Shown: positions 7,909-16,672 of the stretch, in pieces
Layout of the letters: each line of letters starts with the position of its first letter
Position numbering within the stretch: position 1 is the stretch's first letter
Origin: an uncultured Opitutia bacterium
Lineage (GTDB): Bacteria > Verrucomicrobiota > Verrucomicrobiia > Opitutales > Opitutaceae
Assembly: GCA_903827245.1 (NCBI GenBank)
Contig: CAIKHO010000086.1
Span: 56,785 to 120,784, forward strand
Direction: 5' to 3'
Length of the DNA: 64,000 nt
Translations under genes and position numbers: made by a program
Notes under the pieces: generated by a model
What the model was told of the DNA's origin: nothing
What the model saw: only the letters and a program-made list of their open reading frames with translations
Databases searched by the model: none

Positions 7909-9501
7909 TCAGCTCAGCAGCTCATAGGCCGGCAGCGACAGGAACTCGTCGAACTGCCCGCTCTTCACCATCCGCATGAAGAGTTCCGTCGCCTCCTTGA
8001 AGTGACCGCCGTCGTAAACGGCGTCACCGTACTCGACGCGGATTTTCGCCAACTCCTCGCCGAGCAACTTCTCGTACAGGGCGAAGGTGACCGGGCGGCC
8101 GTCGTCCAGCTTGGCCGAGAAACGGAGCCACTGCCAGAGCTGCGAGCGGGAGATCTCGGAGGTCGCGAGGTCCTCCATCAGGTTGTGGATCGGCTCGGCG
8201 CCGGAGCCGCCCAGCCAGGCCTCGAGGTAGCGGATGCCGACGTGGATGTTCCAGCGCACGCCGTGCTCGGTGATCGGGCCGTGGAAGGGCGCGAGCAAGT
8301 CCGCGGCGGTGACCTTCACGTCCTCGCGGAGCCGGTCGAGCTGGTTCGGGCCCTTCATGTGCTTCGCAAACGCCTCGAGCGCGATCTGCACCAGCCCGGG
8401 ATGCGCCACCCAGGTGCCGTCGTGACCGTCCGCGGCCTCGCGTTCCTTGTCGATCCGCACCTTCTCCATCGCCGCGTTATTCGCCGCCGGGTCGTTCCGG
8501 ATCGGGATCTGCGCGGCCATGCCGCCCATCGCGTAGGCACCGTGCCGGTGGCAGACCTGGATCACGTGGAAACAGTAGGAGCGGAGGAACGGCACCGTCA
8601 TGGTGATCAGCGTGCGGTCGGGAAAGAGGTATTCCGGGCGGTTGCGCAGTTTCTTCACGACGCTGAAAATGTAGTCCCAGCGGCCGCAGTTGAGGCCCGA
8701 GGCGTGCTCGCGCAGCTCGTAAAGGATCTCCTCGGACTCGAAGGCGCCGAGGATCGTCTCGATCAGCACGGTGGCGCGGACGCTGCCGCGCGGAATGCCG
8801 AGGGCGGCCTGCGCGTGGATGAAGACGTCGTTCCACAGGCGTGCCTCGAGGTGGCTCTCCAGCTTGGGCAGGTAAAAATACGGGCCGGAGCCGCGGGCGA
8901 GCAGGTTTTTCGCGTTGTGGAAAAAGCAGAGGCCCCAGTCGAAGAGGGAGGCGGAGACGCGCCGGCCGTCGAGCAGCACGTGTTTTTCCTCCATGTGCCA
9001 GCCGCGCGGGCGGGCGACGATCGTCGCGGTCTTTTCTTTCAGCGCGTAGGCCTTCCCCTCGGGGTTGGTGTAGGTGATCGTGCGGTTGACCGCGTCGCGC
9101 ATGTTGATCTGGCCCTCGATGACATTGCTCCACGTGGGGGAGTTGGCGTCCTCGAAGTCGGCCATCCAGCATTGCGCGCCCGAGTTGAGGGCGTTGATCG
9201 CCATCTTGCGCTCCACGGGGCCGGTGATCTCGGTGCGGCGGTCGAGCAGGTCGGGCGGCGGCGGCGGAACCCGCCAGTTGCCGCCGCGGATGTGCGCCGT
9301 CTCGGGCAGGAAATCCGGGAGCCGGCCCGCATCGATCTCGCGCTGGCGCTCCACCCGCTTCGCGAGCAACTGCTCGCGGCGGGGGCCAAACTCGCGGAAG
9401 AGACCGGCAAGGAACCGGCAGGCCTCGGGCGAGAGGATTTCAGCGTAACGGGGGTTCATCGGCCCGGTGATCTCCAAGCCTTCGACGACGGTTGATTTCA
9501 T
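7909..9501 (-). CDS. aceB: Malate synthase A
   Basis: Condenses glyoxylate with acetyl-CoA to give malate. The 530-aa length matches the A isoform. Visible features are [13 protein letters not shown] with the conserved acidic residues, [14 protein letters not shown] (the catalytic Arg region), [11 protein letters not shown] with the Mg-binding Glu, [11 protein letters not shown], and [10 protein letters not shown]. The ATG at 9501 opens a normal N-terminus. No isocitrate lyase is in the window, so its position beside ureide-catabolic genes suggests that it consumes glyoxylate from purines rather than (or as well as) running the glyoxylate bypass. Confidence 0.96.
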   Translation of the reverse strand: MKSTVVEGLEITGPMNPRYAEILSPEACRFLAGLFREFGPRREQLLAKRVERQREIDAGRLPDFLPETAHIRGGNWRVPPPPPDLLDRRTEITGPVERKMAINALNSGAQCWMADFEDANSPTWSNVIEGQINMRDAVNRTITYTNPEGKAYALKEKTATIVARPRGWHMEEKHVLLDGRRVSASLFDWGLCFFHNAKNLLARGSGPYFYLPKLESHLEARLWNDVFIHAQAALGIPRGSVRATVLIETILGAFESEEILYELREHASGLNCGRWDYIFSVVKKLRNRPEYLFPDRTLITMTVPFLRSYCFHVIQVCHRHGAYAMGGMAAQIPIRNDPAANNAAMEKVRIDKEREAADGHDGTWVAHPGLVQIALEAFAKHMKGPNQLDRLREDVKVTAADLLAPFHGPITEHGVRWNIHVGIRYLEAWLGGSGAEPIHNLMEDLATSEISRSQLWQWLRFSAKLDDGRPVTFALYEKLLGEELAKIRVEYGDAVYDGGHFKEATELFMRMVKSGQFDEFLSLPAYELLS

Positions 9502-9613
9502 GGTGAGGACGAAGGTGTAAGCTTGGACGCTGCCACCTGCCAGCCCCTATTCAAAAATATGAAAAGCCGTTGACGAAGCGTCCGCCCTGCCCTCTCCTGC
9601 GGCCCCTTTGGCC

Positions 9614-10090
9614 ATGAACCCGAACCCGGAAACTTTCATGCGGGAAGCCATCCAACTCGCCGAGGAAGGCATGCGCGGCAACCGCGGCGGCCCGTTCGGC
9701 TGTGTCGTGGTGCGCGAGGGCCGGGTCATCGCCCGCGGCAGCAACCAGGTGACGTCGACCAACGATCCCACCGCCCACGCCGAGGTGACCGCTATCCGGA
9801 CGGCCTGCCGCGAACTCGGGACTTTCCAGCTGGCCGACTGCGAGCTCTACACCAGTTGCGAGCCCTGCCCGATGTGCCTCGCCGCGATCTACTGGGCGCG
9901 GATCCCGACCGTTTATTACGGCAACACCCGGGGCGATGCGGCGGCCATTGGTTTCGACGACGATTTCATCTACGGACAAATGCCGCTCACGCCCGAGAAA
10001 CGCTCGATCCGCATGGACCCGCTGCTGCGCGATGAGGCGCAAAAGGCATTCAAGGCCTGGGCGAACAAACCGGATAAAGTTCGCTATTGA
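9614..10090 (+). CDS. guaD: Guanine deaminase (cytidine deaminase fold)
   Basis: Deaminates guanine to xanthine, feeding xanthine dehydrogenase. The 158-aa protein has the zinc-binding PTAHAEVTAI (His ligand plus catalytic Glu) and TSCEPCPMCLAAIYWARI (two Cys ligands), then the GFDDDFIYGQM region and a C-terminal KVRY, typical of GuaD-type enzymes rather than TadA. ATG at 9614 is used; a TTG two codons upstream is less likely. It is transcribed divergently from malate synthase across a short gap that holds an A+T-rich patch. Confidence 0.88.
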   Translation: MNPNPETFMREAIQLAEEGMRGNRGGPFGCVVVREGRVIARGSNQVTSTNDPTAHAEVTAIRTACRELGTFQLADCELYTSCEPCPMCLAAIYWARIPTVYYGNTRGDAAAIGFDDDFIYGQMPLTPEKRSIRMDPLLRDEAQKAFKAWANKPDKVRY

Positions 10091-10177
10091 ACGGGCCGCA
10101 GCCACGAGCGCCCCTCTGACCGGGATTTGGAAATGCGATCTGGCGTTTCGCGGCCGTTTCCCTCGTATTTCCAATCC

Positions 10178-11734
10178 ATGCCCCACCCCGTACGTTTTCC
10201 CCGCGTACCGCCCGGCCTGCTGCTGATCACCCTGCTTGTTTCGGCCCCGATTGCGGTCCACGCGCAGGATGCCCCGGACAAGGCCCCCGCCGCCATGGCG
10301 GAGAATTCCATCGTGAAGGTGTTCTCCACCATACGCGCCCCGGATCTGACCAAACCCTGGACCAAGCAAGCCGCCCGCGAGGTGACCGGCAGCGGCATCG
10401 TCATCGAGGGCCAGCGTATCCTCACAAACGCCCACGTCGTGCTTTACGCCAGCCAGGTGCAGATCCAGGCCAACCAGGCCGGCGACAAGATTTCCGCCAC
10501 CGTTGAGACCCTCGCGCCGGGTATCGACCTGGCCGTGCTCAAGCTGGATGACGCGTCGTTCTTCGACACCCACCCTGCGCTGCCACGGGCGAGCGCCCTG
10601 CCCCAGATCAAGGATCCGGTGCTCGTGTACGGCTTCCCAACCGGCGGCGCCAGCCTCTCGATCACGAAGGGCATCGTTTCCCGCCTCGAGTTCGCTTCCT
10701 ATAATTTCCCCGTCTTCGGCCTGCGCGTGCAAATCGACACCGCGATCAACCCGGGCAACAGTGGCGGACCGGCCCTCGTGGGCGACAAGATGATCGGCCT
10801 CGCCTTCAGCCATCTCACCAACACCCAAAACATCGGCTACATCATCCCCTGCGAGGAGATCGAGCTCTTCCTCAAGGACATCGCCGACGGCCACTACGAC
10901 GGCAAGCCCGGCATCTTCGATGAATTTCAGTCGCTCGAAAACCCGGCCCTCCGCGCGTACCTCAAGCTCGACAAGAACGTCAAGGGCCTGGTCGTACGCG
11001 CGCCCTACAGCAATGACCCGGCCTATCCCCTCAGACAGTGGGATGTGGTCACAAAGATCGGCGACACTCCCATCGACGACCAGGGCATGATCAAATTCGG
11101 CGACTACCCGCCCATTCGGTTCACCTACCTGGCCCAGAAAATTGCCAGCGGCGGCACGGTACCCCTGACCGTGCTGCGTGGCGGGAAGGAAATCCCGGTG
11201 GCGTTGCCCGTCGAGGCCCGCTACCACAAGCTCATTCCCTTTCTGCAGGGCGCCTATCCCTCCTACTTCATCTACGGTCCCCTGGTATTTTCGCCGGCCA
11301 CCGAGGACTATCTCGCCTTGCTCACCGGCAATGCCACCAACGGGGCCAGTACCAGCACAGTGCTCAGCATCCTCGGCAGCCCGCTGGTAACCCGCCGCGG
11401 CGCGAAGCAGGCCTTTGACGGCGAGGAACTCGTCCTGATTCCGTCGCCGTTCTTTCCGCACCGGCTGGCGAAGGGCTACGTAGCGCCGGGCACCATGATT
11501 GTGCGGAGGGTCAACGGCATTCCGATCAAGAACCTCTTGCACCTCGTGGAAGTCCTGCGCAATGCGACGGACGAGTTCATCGTCATCGAGTTCGCCACCC
11601 GCAGCGCCGAAACGATGGTTTTCCCGCGCGCGGAAATGGTCGCTGCCACCGAGGAGATCCTGACCGACAATGGCGTCCGGACCCAGGGCTCGCCCGACGC
11701 GCTCGGCGTTTGGAACGCGAAACCCGCCAAGTAA
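10178..11734 (+). CDS. Deg/HtrA-like serine protease, secreted
   Basis: A 518-aa trypsin-fold protease with an N-terminal signal peptide (PPGLLLITLLVSAPIAVHAQ). The catalytic triad is visible: His in ILTNAHVV, Asp in GIDLAVLKL, Ser in NPGNSGGPAL. About 300 residues follow, including PDZ-like segments (VVRAPYSNDPAYPLRQWDVV and PGTMIVRRVNGIPIKN). This arrangement resembles the plant Deg2/Deg9 type more than bacterial DegP. It is probably periplasmic. The start at 10178 places the signal peptide correctly; in-frame upstream codons lack hydrophobic character. It separates guaD from ade, and no purine-related role is evident. Confidence 0.88.
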   Translation: MPHPVRFPRVPPGLLLITLLVSAPIAVHAQDAPDKAPAAMAENSIVKVFSTIRAPDLTKPWTKQAAREVTGSGIVIEGQRILTNAHVVLYASQVQIQANQAGDKISATVETLAPGIDLAVLKLDDASFFDTHPALPRASALPQIKDPVLVYGFPTGGASLSITKGIVSRLEFASYNFPVFGLRVQIDTAINPGNSGGPALVGDKMIGLAFSHLTNTQNIGYIIPCEEIELFLKDIADGHYDGKPGIFDEFQSLENPALRAYLKLDKNVKGLVVRAPYSNDPAYPLRQWDVVTKIGDTPIDDQGMIKFGDYPPIRFTYLAQKIASGGTVPLTVLRGGKEIPVALPVEARYHKLIPFLQGAYPSYFIYGPLVFSPATEDYLALLTGNATNGASTSTVLSILGSPLVTRRGAKQAFDGEELVLIPSPFFPHRLAKGYVAPGTMIVRRVNGIPIKNLLHLVEVLRNATDEFIVIEFATRSAETMVFPRAEMVAATEEILTDNGVRTQGSPDALGVWNAKPAK

Positions 11735-11789
11735 TCGAGGCGGACTGCCTTCCTCCTCTCCCGCTCCAGCATCCCGCTGCGGGCGTCGT

Positions 11790-13472
11790 CTACTCCTCCA
11801 ACAGCGGCTGAAACGCCCAGCGGGTGCCGGAAAACAGGCCGCGGTCGCTCAACTTCAGGTCGGGGATCACCAGCAGTGCCATGAAGGCAAGGGTCATGAA
11901 CGGCGCATCGAGTTTCGAGCCCAGCCGCTTGGCCAGCCGGTCGACACCGGTGTAGCTCCGCGCCACGGCGTAGCCGTCGTCCGCCGACATCAGCCCCGCG
12001 ATGGCTAGCGGGAGCACCTCGCGTTTTCCCCGGCCCACGACGCTGACTCCACCGCGGTGCCTGATCACCAGGTTCACCGCCGCGGCGAGCGACGCATCGT
12101 CCGCCCCGACCGCCACGATGTTGTGCGAATCGTGCGCCACGGACGACGCCAGCGCGCCCGCGCGCAGGCCGAAGCCGCGGATGAAGCCCACGGCCACCGG
12201 CGCATGCGGAGCATAGCGGTTGACCACGGCGATTTTCAGCAGGTCGCGCGACGGGTCGGCCACGGCCTTGCCGGCGACCACCTTCGCGCGCAGCCGGAGA
12301 CGACGAGTGATGAGCTGGCCGTTGAGTGCCTCGATCACGTTGATCCAAGGGAGGAGCGGTTTTGTCCCAACGCGCCGGGAGCGGCTGGGGGACAAGCCGC
12401 TCGACTCCACGGCAAAATCGGCGGCGGTGCGGGCCCGGGCGCGGAATTTGTTCACGATCCGCGCACGCTGCCGCGGCAGCCGGCTGCGGCCATTGGCCGC
12501 CACCAGCCGGCCGTCGAGATAGGTGCGGCGCACACGGAAATTTTTCCAGCCATCCACCACGATGAGATCCGCCGGATCGCCCTCGCGCAGCAGTCCGACG
12601 GCCAGGCCGTAGTGCCGCACCGGGTTGACCGAGGCGCACGCAATCACGTCGAAACGGTTCACCCCGAGCGCGAGCGCCCGCCGCACGTGGGCATCGATGT
12701 GGCTCCGGACGAGCAGGTCCGGATGCAGGTCGTCGCAGCAGAACATACAGTCCGCCGGGTGCGTCTTCAGCAGCGGCGCGAGCGCGGCGTAATTCCGCGC
12801 GGCCGAGCCCTCGCGGATCAGGATCTTCATCCCGGCGCGCAGCTTGTCCTTCGCCTCGGCCAGGGTGAAGCACTCGTGGTCGGTCGCGATCCCGGCGGCG
12901 GCGTACGCGGCCGCCGCGCGCCCGCGCAGGCCCGGCGCATGGCCGTCGACGGGTTTTCCCAGCCGCCGGGCTGCGGCGATCTTGGCCAGAACCTCGCGGC
13001 CGCCCCGGAGCACACCGGGGAAATCCATCACCTCGGCGAGATAGCCGATGTCTTTTCTGGCCAGCAGCCGGGCCACCGCCCGCGCCGGCAGCGCGGCACC
13101 CGCGGTCTCAAACGGGGTCGCCGGCACGCAGGACGGGGCGCCAAAGCAGAACTTGAAGGGCGTCCGATGCCCCTCTGCGATCATGTAGTTCACCCCGGCC
13201 ACCCCGAGCACGTTCGCGATCTCGTGGGGATCCGACACCGTGGCCACCGTGCCATGCACCACGGCCAGCCGGGCAAACTCCGCCGGCGGCAACATCGAGC
13301 TCTCAATGTGAATGTGAGCATCCACCAGCCCCGGCATGATCAGCCCGGGCCCGAGCGCGCGCCGGTCGCGCCGGATGCGGCGGATGATCCCGCCGGCAAT
13401 CTCGACCGTCCCGGGATATTCCTCGCGGTGGAGGACATCGACGATGCGACCGGAGATGCGTTGAACGGGCAT
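11790..13472 (-). CDS. ade: Adenine deaminase
   Basis: Deaminates adenine to hypoxanthine, the entry of adenine into the XDH pathway. The 560-aa protein has the metal-binding DAHIHIESSM, TVATVSDPHEIANVLG, GHAPGLRG, TDHECF and a CCDDLHPD segment, and the C-terminal VAHDSHNIVAVGA typical of bacterial Ade. ATG at 13472 gives the standard N-terminus (MPVQRISGRIVDV). The same frame stays open far upstream through the repeat and clpP region, but that part is non-coding shadow. It is convergent with the Deg-like gene. Confidence 0.95.
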   Translation of the reverse strand: MPVQRISGRIVDVLHREEYPGTVEIAGGIIRRIRRDRRALGPGLIMPGLVDAHIHIESSMLPPAEFARLAVVHGTVATVSDPHEIANVLGVAGVNYMIAEGHRTPFKFCFGAPSCVPATPFETAGAALPARAVARLLARKDIGYLAEVMDFPGVLRGGREVLAKIAAARRLGKPVDGHAPGLRGRAAAAYAAAGIATDHECFTLAEAKDKLRAGMKILIREGSAARNYAALAPLLKTHPADCMFCCDDLHPDLLVRSHIDAHVRRALALGVNRFDVIACASVNPVRHYGLAVGLLREGDPADLIVVDGWKNFRVRRTYLDGRLVAANGRSRLPRQRARIVNKFRARARTAADFAVESSGLSPSRSRRVGTKPLLPWINVIEALNGQLITRRLRLRAKVVAGKAVADPSRDLLKIAVVNRYAPHAPVAVGFIRGFGLRAGALASSVAHDSHNIVAVGADDASLAAAVNLVIRHRGGVSVVGRGKREVLPLAIAGLMSADDGYAVARSYTGVDRLAKRLGSKLDAPFMTLAFMALLVIPDLKLSDRGLFSGTRWAFQPLLEE

Positions 13473-13550
13473 GTGCGGAAACGAGTGTAGTGCTATCCTG
13501 TGAATTGCACTGACAAGAGCAAGGCGCGCACCAAGCGAGAAGTGGTACAG

Positions 13551-13728
13551 TTTCGCGCAGAGACACAAAGCCGCAGGGATAAAGGCAATTTTCACACAGA
13601 GGCACGGAGAACGCAGCGTCGTTCGCCGATGATTGATCTCGGTGGCTTCCGTGCCTCCCGAGGGAAATTCCGGGTTACGAGCCCAATGCCATGCCCTGCT
13701 CCGCGTCTTTGCGTCTCTGCGCGAAACC
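13551..13728. repeat. Double-layer palindrome, family B (first copy)
   Basis: Outer arms: TTTCGCGCAGAGACACAAAG (13551) and CTTTGCGTCTCTGCGCGAAA (ends about 13726). Inner arms: TTTTCACACAGAGGCACGGA (about 13589) and TCCGTGCCTCCCGAGGGAAA (about 13648). The centre carries GATGATTGATCTCGGTG, which is identical in the copy at 16264-16442. It lies between the divergent genes ade and clpP. Confidence 0.85.
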
Positions 13729-13817
13729 AAGTTGGAAGGATTGATCTCAAACTCCCTCACGACCCAAACCACGCCCGCACTTGCCAAATACCGCCCGCCC
13801 GCCAACGTTGGCGCCCT

Positions 13818-14471
13818 ATGCATTTCGATAATCTCCAGCCCGGTCTTTCCGCCCCGCTCCCGCGCGCCGACGATGACGACGATGACGATGATGAACCGAA
13901 GGAAAGCTCCCGGAATCGTCACGCCCCGGTGGCGATGCTCATGCAGAAGAAGTTCCTGGAGCAGCGGAAGATTTTCCTTTGGGGCGCCGTGACCGACGAG
14001 ACGGCCAAGGACATCACCGAAAAGTTGCTGTATCTCGAGTCCGATGCGCCGGGCAAGGACATCACCTTCTACATGAACACCCCGGGCGGCTCGGTCACCG
14101 CCGGCATGGCGGTCTACGATGCGATGCACCTCGTCACCTCCCCCATCACGGTCGTGGTCACCGGTATGGCCGCGTCCATGGGTTCCATCCTCCTCTGCGC
14201 CGCCCCGAAGGGCCGCCGCCTGCTGTTCCCCCATTCCCGCGTACTGATCCACCAGCCGTTGATTTCGGGCCGCATGGTCGGACCCGCGACGGACATCAAC
14301 ATCCAGGCGAAGGAAATGGAAAAACTCCGCGCCGAGTTGAACGAGATCCTCGCCAAGGCCTCGGGCCAGCCGCTCGAGCGCATCAACCGCGACACCGACC
14401 GTGATTTCTACCTCAACGCCGAGGAAGCCATCGCCTACGGCCTCGCGGACCGGATCGTCGACAAGTTTTAA
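13818..14471 (+). CDS. clpP: ATP-dependent Clp protease proteolytic subunit with acidic N-terminus
   Basis: A 217-aa ClpP-family serine protease. The catalytic Ser is in GMAASMGSILL, the His in HSRVLIHQPL, and the Asp lies in the RDTDRDFYL region. The glycine-rich strand NTPGGSVTAGM and the C-terminal AIAYGLADRIVDKF are typical. The N-terminus is unusual: after MHFDNLQ, residues 18-25 are eight consecutive aspartates followed by EPKE. No ClpX or ClpA partner is adjacent, so it may be an accessory paralogue. ATG at 13818 is the plausible start; the frame upstream runs through repeat B. Confidence 0.88.
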   Translation: MHFDNLQPGLSAPLPRADDDDDDDDEPKESSRNRHAPVAMLMQKKFLEQRKIFLWGAVTDETAKDITEKLLYLESDAPGKDITFYMNTPGGSVTAGMAVYDAMHLVTSPITVVVTGMAASMGSILLCAAPKGRRLLFPHSRVLIHQPLISGRMVGPATDINIQAKEMEKLRAELNEILAKASGQPLERINRDTDRDFYLNAEEAIAYGLADRIVDKF

Positions 14472-14527
14472 GGGTCCTCGTTCGGGCTTCATGCCGGTTT
14501 CAGCCCGGGCGGGTCTACGGACCCGCC

Positions 14528-16228
14528 CTACTTTTTTCCCGCCGGAAGCGGAGCGATCAATCCCAGCTCGCGCTCCCAATCGGCCGCCTGAAGCTTGTCG
14601 CCGGCCTTGACGGCCGCCAACCGGGCCTCGTCCAGCCACGCGGTACGCAACTCGGGCGGCAGTTTCCCGTCTGAAAACAAGTGTTGGTAAACCAGCACGG
14701 CCTTGCCCGCCGCGCCGTCCACCATGAGCCGGTGCGCGGCGAAGCGGGCCAAGGCCCATTCGTCGGTTTGAAATTCTGTCCTGCCCGCCGCCGCCTCGAG
14801 CGCCTGCGCGGCCGCCGCGGGATCCCCGGCGGCCTCCAACCGGGCCGCCAGGGCGAGGGCCAGGGGCAATCCGGGATGGGACTGCGTCTCGCGGCGCAGG
14901 AACGCGAGGGCTTCTTCCTTTTTCCCTCCGGCCTCGAGTAAATTGGCCTCGCGCAGCACGGCATAGGCGGCGAGCGACGGCGGCAGTTGCGGGAGGTTCG
15001 CCAGCTGTTTTTCCAGCGTGACGGCAAACGGCCGGTAAAGCGGGTCGCCGATCGCGATGCTTTGCCAGCTCAACACCCGCATCGCATAGGCCGCGGCGTC
15101 GCCGAATGTGTCGCCGCGGGCGAGCGCGCGCAGGAGGAGGTCAGGCTCATGGGTGAACTGGAGGTAGGGCTCAAACACGTTCCCCACGGTCGCTGTCACA
15201 CCCCGCGCAATCAACGGGCCGCACCAGCCTTCGGTCGGCGAGTTCAGCGTCGCGGCCGAGTAGCTGTGAATATGCAGCGCTACGGCTCCCGGCGGAAACC
15301 GGAATCCCGGCAGGGCAAAGGGGCCGTTGAGGCTGCCCGCATACCACCCGAAATAAAGCACGGGCGCGTCAAACCGCGCCGTGGCCGGGAACGTTGCCGG
15401 CGTGCGCTCCTCGTCGCGGTCGAAGCCCAGCGCGGCCAGTTCCCGCACCGTAGCCTCCAGCCATTCGTCGCCCGTGGGGTGGATGCCGTAGAGGTCCACA
15501 TAGGCCCGCCCGAGTAATCCCGTCTGCTCGGCCGTGATCGCATGGTCGATCAGGGCCTGCGCATATTCGTAACCCGGTCCGTCCAGCCGCGAGACCTTGA
15601 CCACCTGGCCTTCCACGAAGGAGCCGGGATGGTCATTGCGATAAAGGGGATTGAGCACGAATCCGTTGATCGGCGGACGGCTTTGCGCGAGCAGCGCGAG
15701 TTCGGAGTCGACCGCCGCCTGGTTGGTGCGCAGTTCCGGCCGCAGGACCGGTGACGGCAGTTCCTTGATGTCAGCCAGCGACAGGTCGTGAAAAATCCGC
15801 AAGGGAACGCCGCGGCACACCACGAGGTAGGAGATGCGGTGCCCGTAGGTGGCGTATTTCTTGCGGCCGACCTCGTCGGTCAGCGTCGTGCCGGCGGCGT
15901 TGATCCAATGCTGGCGGATAAGTTCGTCCTCCAGCGGCTGCCAGATCAAGGAAGTGAACTCGGTCCGGCTGATCGTTTCCGACCGCGGCATCTTGAAGGC
16001 GAAAATATTCGCCACCGGCACCGCGCGTTTCTCCGCATAGTAACGGGCCAGCCGCAGCGAGTCGGGGTCATCGCTGTTGGCCAGGATGATGACGCGTGAC
16101 GCGAGATCCTCCGCCCGCAAAACCCCCGGGCCGGCCAGCGCGGCCATCAAGGCGATCCGGAAAAATTTAATCAAAGGGTGCAAGGCGGCGCCATGCTGCC
16201 AGTCCCCCGCGGAAATTCGAGGCCGCAT
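14528..16228 (-). CDS. TIGR03790-like secreted protein with TPR-like tail
   Basis: A 566-aa protein with a signal-like hydrophobic segment (FFRIALMAALAGPGVLRA). The mature start contains VIILANSDDPDSLRLARYYA and a following RAVPVANIF, typical of the TIGR03790 family. That family is of unknown function and is reported mainly in bacteria carrying exosortase. The middle contains YLVVCRGVPLRI and AVALHIHSYSAATLNSP. The last 150 residues are Ala- and Leu-rich helical repeats that look TPR-like. The start at 16228 gives a long n-region, and a TTG further in is possible. It converges with clpP at its 3' end. Confidence 0.7.
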   Translation of the reverse strand: MRPRISAGDWQHGAALHPLIKFFRIALMAALAGPGVLRAEDLASRVIILANSDDPDSLRLARYYAEKRAVPVANIFAFKMPRSETISRTEFTSLIWQPLEDELIRQHWINAAGTTLTDEVGRKKYATYGHRISYLVVCRGVPLRIFHDLSLADIKELPSPVLRPELRTNQAAVDSELALLAQSRPPINGFVLNPLYRNDHPGSFVEGQVVKVSRLDGPGYEYAQALIDHAITAEQTGLLGRAYVDLYGIHPTGDEWLEATVRELAALGFDRDEERTPATFPATARFDAPVLYFGWYAGSLNGPFALPGFRFPPGAVALHIHSYSAATLNSPTEGWCGPLIARGVTATVGNVFEPYLQFTHEPDLLLRALARGDTFGDAAAYAMRVLSWQSIAIGDPLYRPFAVTLEKQLANLPQLPPSLAAYAVLREANLLEAGGKKEEALAFLRRETQSHPGLPLALALAARLEAAGDPAAAAQALEAAAGRTEFQTDEWALARFAAHRLMVDGAAGKAVLVYQHLFSDGKLPPELRTAWLDEARLAAVKAGDKLQAADWERELGLIAPLPAGKK

Positions 16229-16263
16229 TCGTTACACCGGGGTTGCGACAAGCAGCCCAAGCC

Positions 16264-16442
16264 GGTTTCGCGCAGAGGCCCAAAGCCGCGTGAGAGAAAA
16301 GCAATTTCACCTGGAGGCCGGAGGCACCGAATAGCTCACCGATGATTGATCTCGGTGTCCTCCGTGCCTCTGTGTGAAAATTCCGGGTTTCGAGCCCAAA
16401 TACGCTGCCTTGCTCCGCGGCTTCGCGCCTCTGCGCGAAACC
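16264..16442. repeat. Double-layer palindrome, family B (second copy)
   Basis: Outer arms begin GGTTTCGCGCAGAGGCCCAA (16264) and end CTTCGCGCCTCTGCGCGAAA (about 16440). The inner arms are around ATTTCACCTGGAGGCCGGAG and TCCGTGCCTCTGTGTGAAAA. The central GATGATTGATCTCGGTG equals that of the first copy. It again lies between divergent genes, and the flank beyond the right arm (GGAAGGATTGATC) is also shared. Confidence 0.85.
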
Positions 16443-16525
16443 GGCCTGGAAGGATTGATCCCAAATTTTGCCATGACCCCGCGTTCGTGCTGCTTGCCAA
16501 AAGGCCCCGGACTGCTTTGCTGGCG

Positions 16526-16591
16526 CTGGCGATGGATTCCGCCTTCCCGCAAGGGTAAACCGCCGGCACGGTGCAGGCTGATGACTCCTGT
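16526..16591 (+). promoter_or_regulatory. Fluoride riboswitch (crcB motif)
   Basis: The sequence follows the crcB consensus: GGCGATGGATTCCGCC forms the first stem-loop (16528-16543), a short GNRA-type hairpin (CCCGCAAGGG) follows, then TAAACCGCC and a small hairpin, then GGCTGATGACTCCTG (about 16577-16590). The loop GGATTC can pair with GACTCC as the pseudoknot, with one mismatch. It lies about 80 nt upstream of a CLC gene of the fluoride-exporter type, the usual context for this RNA. Fluoride binding is expected to turn expression on. Confidence 0.82.
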
Positions 16592-16610
16592 TAAATCCAT
16601 TCCTAACAGG
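16587..16610 (+). promoter_or_regulatory. Hairpin just 3' of the riboswitch aptamer, possible expression platform
   Basis: CCTGTTA (16587-16593) and TAACAGG (16604-16610) are perfectly complementary across a 10-nt loop. The left arm overlaps the last aptamer bases, so this hairpin and the pseudoknot would be mutually exclusive. No immediate U-tract follows; a run of five T lies about 25 nt downstream. Confidence 0.5.
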
Positions 16611-16672
16611 CCTGCCATGTCGTCCGATTCCTCGGTTTTTAACGGTGCCCCCTCGCGCGAGGACGGCACGCC

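Noticed and set aside
10178..11734. Deg-like protease as part of purine catabolism
   Set aside because: No functional link is known; its position between guaD and ade is taken as incidental.
13473..14759. Upstream extension of the adenine deaminase frame to 14759
   Set aside because: It passes through repeat B and the antisense of clpP and has no conserved motifs; the real start is at 13472.
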